Below, in pieces: positions 55,442 through 64,000 of a DNA stretch of 64,000 bases. The notes beneath the pieces were generated by a model, which did no database searches, was not told the origin of the DNA, and worked only from the letters and a program-made list of their open reading frames with translations. The stretch lies in assembly GCA_025330725.1 (NCBI GenBank), contig JAIWND010000031.1:1-64000 (forward strand), given 5' to 3'. Every line of letters starts with the position of its first letter. Within the stretch, counting starts at the first letter, position 1. Made by a program: the position numbers and the translations under genes. This DNA comes from Chlamydoabsidia padenii. Its lineage: Eukaryota; Mucoromycota; Mucoromycetes; Mucorales; Cunninghamellaceae.

Positions 55442-55453
55442 TTGAAATTCCGC
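55442..55453 (-). promoter_or_regulatory. variant GCGGAATTTCAA element
   Basis: TTGAAATTCCGC, 65 nt before the patatin ATG at 55519. Confidence 0.35.
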
Positions 55454-55518
55454 TATACTCAGCACTCATAAAAGGCATTTTTTATTTTTTTATTTTATCA
55501 GTCTCTCTCTTTTACTTT

Positions 55519-58196
55519 ATGAACGATTACATTACTCGATTAACAGACACCTTCACTAAGAATGGTGATAAATTAAACAAGACCTCACCCTCACCTACAA
55601 AGTCCAGGTCGGCGCCCTCACAACGATCCTCCAACAACAAGAAGAAGACAAAGTCAGGAAAATCAAAGACACCTTGTGAATTCTCTTTGGAACACGTCAA
55701 TGAAGATCATGTTGCTGACTTTTTACGAGCCTTGGCCAGTGATCCACTTACTCCACAGCATGAATCTGGAACGGAACACATCTCTGCTTCAAGTGAATTG
55801 ATGCCTCCCCGGTCAACAAAAAAGAAGAACAAAGTAGAAGGTGGTTCACCCAATGGACTCTCACATACTCTTCTCAAATATCCCTTTATTGTAAGTATAA
55901 ATACAAAGTATGTCTGATACTATAACTACTCTCCCTTTTTTTTTTTTTTATTTTTTACCTAGTTTATTATTGGTTGCATCATGTTTGTGGAGTTGTGTTT
56001 ATATCTTGGATTACGACAAGCTGTCCGAATATGGGAAAGTCTGTTCAGCTGGTAAGAAAAAAAAAAAAAAAATTAGGCAACTTGGTTATGATGATGATAA
56101 TGTACTTTTAATAGGCGTGGCAAGCGAAAGATTTTACGAAATCATTTGCGCAACTCGGCAACATATGAAGATTGGTGTAAATCAGCAAAGAATCTGGATA
56201 ATCATATGAATAAAGAAGAATGGAAAATGAACCCGGCCTATGGATACTATGATTATCGCCTGATACAAAAAGTCATCAAACATCTTGGACTCTACCGTGG
56301 ACGGAATGACCCCGAAAGTTCTAATAATCTCAAGGATGTTTTGTATGCTTGTCTCAAACAAAACTTTGCCGGGATCGAAAATGCCAAACTGTACAGTAAT
56401 ACTTATCTGGGAACAAAATACTTGATTGATGAGTATGTAGAAGAAGGTAAAGAACTACAGTAATAATAATAATGAATCAAAAGAACCTAATATATATATT
56501 GTAAATATAGTGACCAAATCAATTGAAACACTTGTCAACAGTGATCATGTTAGTATGGAAGACAAACGACTGGCATTCCGATTATACTCCAAGAACTATG
56601 GTCGATCAGCATTTTGTCTCTCTGGTGGGGCTGGATTCGGATACTTTCATCTGGGGGTGATTCGGGCTCTTTTAGATCAACATCTTTTACCTTCCATCAT
56701 TACAGGTACTTCGGCAGGGTCTTTAATGGGTGCCATTGTGTGTACACGAACTGATGATGAACTCCGACAGGTACTTGTCCCCGATCTCGCTCAACGTATC
56801 AAGATCTCATATGACTCTTGGACACAGAAACTGAAAAGGTATGCGACAACAGGGGCTATATTTGACTCTGAAGAATGGTGTCGTAATGCCATGTGGTTTA
56901 CTCGGGGGTCCCTGACATTCAAGGAAGCTTATGAACGGACGGGTCGAATCTATAACATATCGGTGATTCCTTCTGATGCTCATTCTCCTTCAAAATTACT
57001 CAACTATATCACTGCTCCCAATTGTGTCATTTGGAGTGCTGTTTTGGCTTCGGCTGCTATTCCTGGCGTAAGTGAAAAAAAAAAAAAGAAGAAGAAAAGA
57101 ATGACTTTTTTAGACCAACATTTTTGTTTTACTACCATGGATAGATTTTAAACCCCGTCGTCCTCATGCAAAAAGTACCACACTCGAAACATTTGATTCC
57201 TTATAATTACGGTCATCGATTCAAGGATGGAAGTCTGCGTACGGATATTCCTGCTCAAGCTCTACACAATCACTTTAATGTCAACTATGCCATTGTCAGT
57301 CAGGTGAACCCTCATATTCATATCTTCTTTTACGCCAATCAAGGTAGCCCAGGTCGACCTGTCACTCATAGGTCAGGAAAAGGATGGTAAGTCTCCTTGA
57401 CAAGATAAATGATGAAACACTCATCTTTATCTTTTAGGCGTGGTGGTTTTGTGGCGTCTACAATCGAACAATTACTGAAACTGGATCTATCGAAATGGCT
57501 CAAGGTACTACGTGATTTGGATTTGTTACCTAGAGTGCTAAATCAAGACTGGAGTTCCATTTGGTTACAGAAATTTGATGGTGATGTCACGATCTTGGTA
57601 TGTAAATGAATAGCATGAATGAGAATGGAATACTAATCTTTCTCTCTTTATAGCCCAAGGCGGGACTCTCTGATTGGTTTTACATCTTGGCTGATCCAGA
57701 CGATGCACGATTAACACAACTGATGAAATCTGGACAGTTACAAACATGGCCAAAAATAGCAATGATCAAGAACCGATTACGTGTGGAAAACTCGATCGAC
57801 ATTGCCCGACGAAATATACGCCACACTCTCAAATCCAAACGGAAAAATGGCACATTGACCAAATCAGCAACAAGTGATGACGGGACGAGTGGCGACGAAG
57901 GCGGCAAAATGATGGATGAACTCAAATTTTTATCTGGTCGACGTCTCAGCATGCCTGGTAGTGTGGGTGATTCTAAAGGGGCCTCTATACTAAAAGAAGA
58001 ACAACGTCGACTCAAGTTTTTATCCCAATTCACGGATGCTCCTGGCTTGGGTTCCATTGGCTCGGAGAAAGCTTCTACCTCTTTGATGGGTAAGAATAAT
58101 CCTAGTCAGAATCCTTTGCTCTCTGATGATGGTGACATTTTTATGGATGCAAATGATGAAACAGATGAATATTTTAGTGATGATGATGATGTCTAG
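55519..58196 (+). CDS. patatin-like triacylglycerol lipase (Tgl3/4/5, SDP1 type)
   Basis: Lipid-droplet TAG lipase/acyltransferase family, 764 aa. Exons 55519-55890, 55963-56051, 56115-56446, 56511-57067, 57145-57386, 57438-57597, 57654-58196. Order: basic disordered N-terminus; one hydrophobic segment (about 125-145); DUF3336-like block (ILRNHLRNSATYEDWCKSA); patatin core with oxyanion LSGGAGFGYFHLGV, nucleophile GTSAGSLMG and catalytic Asp in FKDGSLRTD; a Ser/Asp-rich tail ending in acidic runs. All catalytic parts are present. Start MNDYITRL (55519) is preferred over the in-frame upstream ATG (55375), because the latter overlaps the element at 55442. Confidence 0.93.
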
Positions 58197-58210
58197 TTGT
58201 CTGCATTACA

Positions 58211-58228
58211 GCGCGGGGATTCGATTTT
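58211..58228 (+). promoter_or_regulatory. variant GCGCGGGGATTCGA element
   Basis: GCGCGGGGATTCGATTTT, 82 nt before the coatomer zeta ATG and only 15 nt after the patatin stop. Confidence 0.4.
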
Positions 58229-58310
58229 TTTTTTTAAAAAAAAAAATAAAAAATAAAAAAAATTGACTCTCTCTTTTTTGTTGTTGTTTATATATATATA
58301 TATATATATC

Positions 58311-59014
58311 ATGGTAAATCTAACTCTACAATGCATCAACGCCGTCATCTTGTTAGATGCTTCTGGAAATAGAGTATTAGCCAAATACTATGGACAGACG
58401 ACTCTCAAGGAACAAAAGTCATTTGAAAAGGGTCTATTTGATAAAACACGGCTCTCACAAGGTAAGACATATCATCTCCCTATGTATGTTTGAACTAATC
58501 ATCTGTTATATAGGGGAAATCATCTTGTACGATAACCAAGTAGTGCTCTATCGATCCAACATTGACATATACTTTTACGTGGTCGGCTCATTAGAAGAAA
58601 ACGAACTCATCCTCCAGAGCATGTTCAACACTTTTTACGACGCTGTATCTACTTTATTAAGGTAAAAAAGGATGAGGGGAAACCTCGTGGAGCCTAACTC
58701 TTTTTTATAGGTGCCAGGTGGAAAAACGAACGATCATGGATAATTTGGATTTGGTGGCTCTTTGCTTGGACGAAACAGTGGATCGAGGGTAAGTGTTACG
58801 TAGGTGGACAGACTATATTTCTTATCCTCCCCACCCTCCTTTTTTTTTTTTTTGGAATCTATATAGCATTATCATGGATACTGATGCCAATGCCGTGGTT
58901 GGTCGGGTATCGAAACCACGTTTGGATATGGTGGATATTCCTTTGGGTGAACAAACCTTAGCACAGGCATACCAAACTGCTAGGGAACGACTCACAAGTC
59001 AACTACTACGATAG
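58311..59014 (+). CDS. RET3: coatomer subunit zeta
   Basis: Small COPI subunit for Golgi-to-ER vesicles; longin-like fold. Exons 58311-58461, 58514-58661, 58711-58788, 58867-59014; 174 aa, normal. Seen: [56 protein letters not shown], then [18 protein letters not shown]. The intergenic gap to the patatin gene is only 115 nt and includes an AT repeat just before the ATG, so the two genes are unusually close. Confidence 0.96.
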
Positions 59015-59108
59015 GTTTGATTCTAGCGATAGTGTTTATTTAATTAATCAATAAAATGGTTGTCCCTGATATTCAATGATAGTTGTAAACCGCATGAAAA
59101 AATACATA

Positions 59109-59122
59109 TTCAAATCCCGCCC
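59109..59122 (-). promoter_or_regulatory. CGGGATTTGAA element
   Basis: TTCAAATCCCGCCC, 202 nt before the cyclophilin ATG; first of a pair. Confidence 0.45.
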
Positions 59123-59249
59123 AGTAGTCTTTTTGGCGACTACATAGACATGGATTCAACTATCTTTTTACTCGGGCTTTTTTAATCATCGGGAAACAAA
59201 GAGTACATTAGGATAGACGAGTGGACCCTGTCACTGGTCAATGATTGGA

Positions 59250-59264
59250 GCGGGGGTTAAAATA
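59250..59264 (+). promoter_or_regulatory. variant GCGGGGGTTAAAA element
   Basis: GCGGGGGTTAAAATA, 60 nt before the cyclophilin ATG; second of a pair. Confidence 0.4.
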
Positions 59265-59324
59265 AAAGAGAAAACTTCAAATTTTCCGGGACAACCTTTT
59301 GTTTCTCTTCTCTTTCTCATCATC

Positions 59325-60287
59325 ATGGCTCGTTCCAAACTTCCTCTCCTCCTTGTCACATTGGTGTTGGTACTTTCTGCCTTCTCATATGTATCTGCAA
59401 AAAAGGAACCTGTCATCACCAACAAAGGTAAAAAAAAAAAAAAAAAAAAGCAACCCCTTTACACCAATAATATTATTATAATGACTCACTTTTGTTTTCT
59501 CACTTTTGTAGTGTATTTTGATATTAAACAAGGTGATGAAGAACTCGGTCGTATAGTTATTGGCTTGTATGGCGAGGTAAATAATGCAATGTGGGATAAC
59601 AAACTATTATTAACGTTGTCTTTTTTTTTATTTTTTATTTTTAAATTTAGGTTGTCCCCAAGACCGCTGAAAACTTTAGGGCTTTGGCTACTGGTGAAAA
59701 AGGATATGGTTATAAAGGTTCCAGCTTCCATCGTGTTATTAAATCATTCATGGTAAGGTAGACACACACACACACACACACGGGGAGGGGGGAGTTACTC
59801 ACTACGTTTAATATAGATCCAAGGTGGTGATTTTACTAACGGCGATGGTACTGGTGGCAAGTCTATTTATGAAAGTATGGTATGATACCGGAATGATCGT
59901 CGGGTTTTACTCACATTTGTATTTATAGAAGCTAAATTTGAAGATGAAAACTTTGAATTGACTCATACTGGACCTGTAAGTACTTTTTTTTTTTTTTTTT
60001 TAAATATATCTTCTTCTTTCTAATGAATGGGATTATAATAGGGTGTGTTGTCTATGGCCAATGCTGGTAAGAATACCAATGGATCTCAATTCTTTATCAC
60101 CACTGTTAAGACTGCTTGGTTGGATGGACGTCATGTTGTGTTTGGCGCTGTCATTGAAGGTATGGATGTGGTCACCAAAATCGAAAACTCTCCTACTGGA
60201 TTCAGAGACAAGCCCAAGACTGCTATCACCATTGCTGATTCTGGTGAACTCCCTCTTGAAGTGGTGGTGGAACATAATGAATTGTAG
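59325..60287 (+). CDS. ER cyclophilin (peptidyl-prolyl isomerase, CypB type)
   Basis: Prolyl isomerase of the secretory pathway, 206 aa. Exons 59325-59427, 59512-59576, 59651-59752, 59817-59874, 59929-59975, 60042-60287. Signal peptide [21 protein letters not shown], then [15 protein letters not shown]. Active-site residues visible: [16 protein letters not shown] (catalytic Arg), [17 protein letters not shown] and [11 protein letters not shown] (cyclosporin-contact Trp and His). The C-terminus is HNEL, an HDEL-like retention signal, so it should stay in the ER lumen. The intron 4 junction gives [13 protein letters not shown], one residue longer than most relatives. Confidence 0.95.
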
Positions 60288-60418
60288 TGTATTAATATAG
60301 TATAGAATTCACTTTATTAAAAATAAAAATGCGTGGGTTGGAAATGTAATGTGTCTTTTCTCACTGAGAAAGAATCTACTATGACAGATCGTACCATATA
60401 TAGATCAGTGAACATGAA

Positions 60419-60432
60419 TTGAAACCCCGTAG
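60419..60432 (-). promoter_or_regulatory. variant CGGGGTTTCAA element
   Basis: TTGAAACCCCGTAG, 57 nt before the ERI1 ATG. Confidence 0.4.
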
Positions 60433-60489
60433 TTTCGGTGACTATATCTGCCCAGTTTTTTTTTTCTTTCTTTTCTTCTATATCAAAAC

Positions 60490-61566
60490 ATGACAGACTC
60501 GATAGAAACGACGACCGACTCATTAAAACTGACAACAGTGGAACAATTGCGACTACAACTAGAAGCTTTGGGTTTAGAAACCAAAGGTCACAAACAGGAA
60601 TTGAAGAAACGATTAAGGAAGGCTCAAAAGACACTCGATAATAAAGAAAAAAATATACAGGCCCAAACCAAAAGGTAACCCTCAGAATGAAAGTAATGTA
60701 GCAATGTTAATTAACTTTATACTTGCTTTGCCTTGTTAGATCCGATATAAAGATTCAGCCGTTTGACTATTACCTCTTCTTTGATGTGGAAGCTACGTGT
60801 GAAGCGGATGGTGGTTTCGAATATCCTAACGAAATCATTGAATTCCCTGTGGTGCTCGTCCATGGACAAACCTTTGAAATCGTAAGTACTCAAACCAACT
60901 GTGTATGTATTCTTCCTCTAACATACATGATCCTTTGAATATAGGTCGATGAATTCCGATCTTATGTGAAGCCTTCCAAGAACTCGATACTGTCTGACTT
61001 TTGTATCAATCTGACTGGGATTACACAGGTAAAAGGATAATTAAGGGGACTCTATGTAGGAAACGTTTAACCATACTCTTCTTCTATTTAGGAAACTGTG
61101 GATGCTAGTCCTGATTTTATTGAAGTATTGGACGATTTCCAAAACTTTATGGGCAAGTATTCACTCTTTCAAGATAAATCAGCGGCGTTTGTGACAGGTA
61201 ATAAATAGTAATGAAAATACTAAAAGGTTTACTTATAGAGGGATTTATTTTATGCATGTAGATGGTCCCTATGATATTCGCGATTTTATCACTAAGCAAT
61301 GTCATCACAGTAACATTAAACGCCCAGACTACTTTTGCCAACCTTGGGTTAACATTCGACAATTGTACAAGGACTTTTACAAGAACAAAACACCAAAGAA
61401 TATACCTCGCATGTTGGCGGATTTGAATATGGACTTTGAAGGACAACAACATTCTGGATTGGATGATGCTCGCAACTTGGTCTACATTGCTAGACGAATG
61501 AAATCAAGTGGCTGTCTCTTTAAAACTAATCAACGATGGGTCCCTCGAAGATCACGTAGGCGATAA
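60490..61566 (+). CDS. ERI1: ERI1-type 3'-5' exoribonuclease with SAP domain
   Basis: DEDDh exonuclease, 273 aa. Exons 60490-60674, 60740-60881, 60945-61028, 61092-61197, 61262-61566. Residues about 15-50 form a SAP motif (TTVEQLRLQLEALGLETKG then LKKRLRKA). Exonuclease motifs: YYLFFDVEATCE (Asp, Glu), DGPYDIRDF (Asp), and HSGLDDARNLVYIA (His, Asp). SAP plus this domain is the ERI1 layout: trims histone mRNA stem-loops, 5.8S rRNA 3' ends and small-RNA duplexes in other organisms. In a Mucoromycota fungus with active RNAi it is a candidate siRNA-turnover enzyme; that role here is inference. Confidence 0.94.
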
Positions 61567-61807
61567 TTAGATGGTGTGTGTGTGGATCATATACATTGTG
61601 TACATATAGTAAATAGTCATTTAGTTGTTATTCATTTATTTTTTACTGTATAATAAAAATGTGGGTTACGGGATGAAAACAGTCTATTTGTCGATTGTCA
61701 GCTTTGTTTTTGACATTACATAAAGTTTATGGTGGGACAATGAACAGGTACCATATTATTTGGTGTAAAGGGGTAATTTCCGCTTTGTAGCCCCGGTTCC
61801 AGTATCA

Positions 61808-61821
61808 TTCAAATACCGACA
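61808..61821 (-). promoter_or_regulatory. variant CGG-ATTTGAA element
   Basis: TTCAAATACCGACA, 72 nt before ATG 61894 and touching the in-frame upstream ATG (61822), which it argues against. Confidence 0.45.
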
Positions 61822-61893
61822 ATGGAGGATAAACTTTCAACTTTTTCCTTTTTCTTCTTTCCCATCTCTTCATTTAATATCAAAACACCCACA

Positions 61894-63806
<1,913 letters not shown>

Positions 63807-64000
63807 ATTAGTACGTACATGGTTGTAGTTTTAATTTGTGCTCATCAATAAAGTATGTTTAATAAAATAAGGTTGGATAATTATAGTTTTATTAAAGGTA
63901 CATGGCACTTTAAGGTGCAATCAAAAGAAGGGGGCGGAATGTAATATTGTTAGGAAGGGGATATAATGGTCTAAAGGGAATAATGATGATGTAATGATTG
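63807..64000. other. 3' flank of the KMO gene
   Basis: AATAAA copies at about 63847-63868; no further gene begins before the window ends. Confidence 0.6.

Noticed and set aside
57147..57160. TTTAAACCCCGTCG as a motif copy
   Set aside because: Lies in patatin exon 5 and encodes conserved L-N-P-V, so coding constraint explains it.
61822..61893. Upstream in-frame ATG of the KMO gene
   Set aside because: Abuts the promoter-type element at 61808-61821 and adds a low-complexity Phe-rich leader; the Rossmann motif is well placed from 61894.

Overview
The window is a piece of nuclear chromosome from an intron-rich, AT-leaning fungus, most likely Mucoromycota (Mucorales; an Absidia/Cunninghamella-like lineage is my guess). 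The grounds are many short GT-AG introns (about 50-100 nt), long T runs inside introns, AATAAA signals close to stop codons, and the gene content (TIS11-type CCCH protein, SET9, protoglobin, ERI1, patatin-type TAG lipase, kynurenine monooxygenase). Both strands carry genes and there are no operons. I saw no rRNA, no convincing tRNA, no CRISPR array and no intact transposon.

Layout. 0-7.3 kb: fructose-bisphosphate aldolase, a possible 68-aa ORF, the cytosolic Fe-S scaffold CFD1/NUBP2 (minus), a leucine-rich-repeat protein, and a stretch of decayed exons. 7.3-16.5 kb: a basic-amino-acid permease with 7-nt and 3-nt micro-exons, the elongation factor ELL, a class I/II aminotransferase, a secreted double-psi beta-barrel protein and a tandem CCCH protein. 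16.5-19 kb is gene-poor. 19-28 kb: a full-size PDR-type ABC transporter and a WW-MyTH4-RhoGAP protein. 28-33.3 kb: an FSH1-type serine hydrolase (minus), an unrecognised acidic protein (minus) and a divergent glutathione transferase. 33.3-36.1 kb is gene-poor and holds a long imperfect inverted repeat. 36.1-44.8 kb: a P4-ATPase flippase, a tail-anchored protoglobin, a Y_phosphatase3 protein and a second copy of the acidic protein. 44.8-50.9 kb: a decayed or unresolved minus-strand gene, the H4K20 methyltransferase SET9 and a secreted 3D-fold protein (minus). 50.9-64 kb: a stand-alone receiver protein (minus), a UFD1-zinc finger-AZUL protein, an acidic ORF, a patatin lipase, coatomer zeta, an ER cyclophilin, an ERI1-type exonuclease and kynurenine 3-monooxygenase.

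Most genes are unrelated housekeeping functions. Two cross-cutting signals stand out. First, a short bipartite element, consensus about CGGG-A-TTTGAA(A), recurs in either orientation roughly 50-220 nt upstream of the start codon of about half the genes. It also lies in some introns and gene-poor stretches. It helps choose start codons (UFD1-AZUL, KMO). Second, two loci 12 kb apart (31382-32020 minus, 44269-44817 plus) encode paralogous acidic proteins of a family I do not recognise, and their promoters share the same TCTGATTGGC (CCAAT-box) element. Three introns use GC-AG boundaries, each with the donor GCAAGT. Exon coordinates were worked out by hand from reading frame and splice signals and have not been checked against transcripts.
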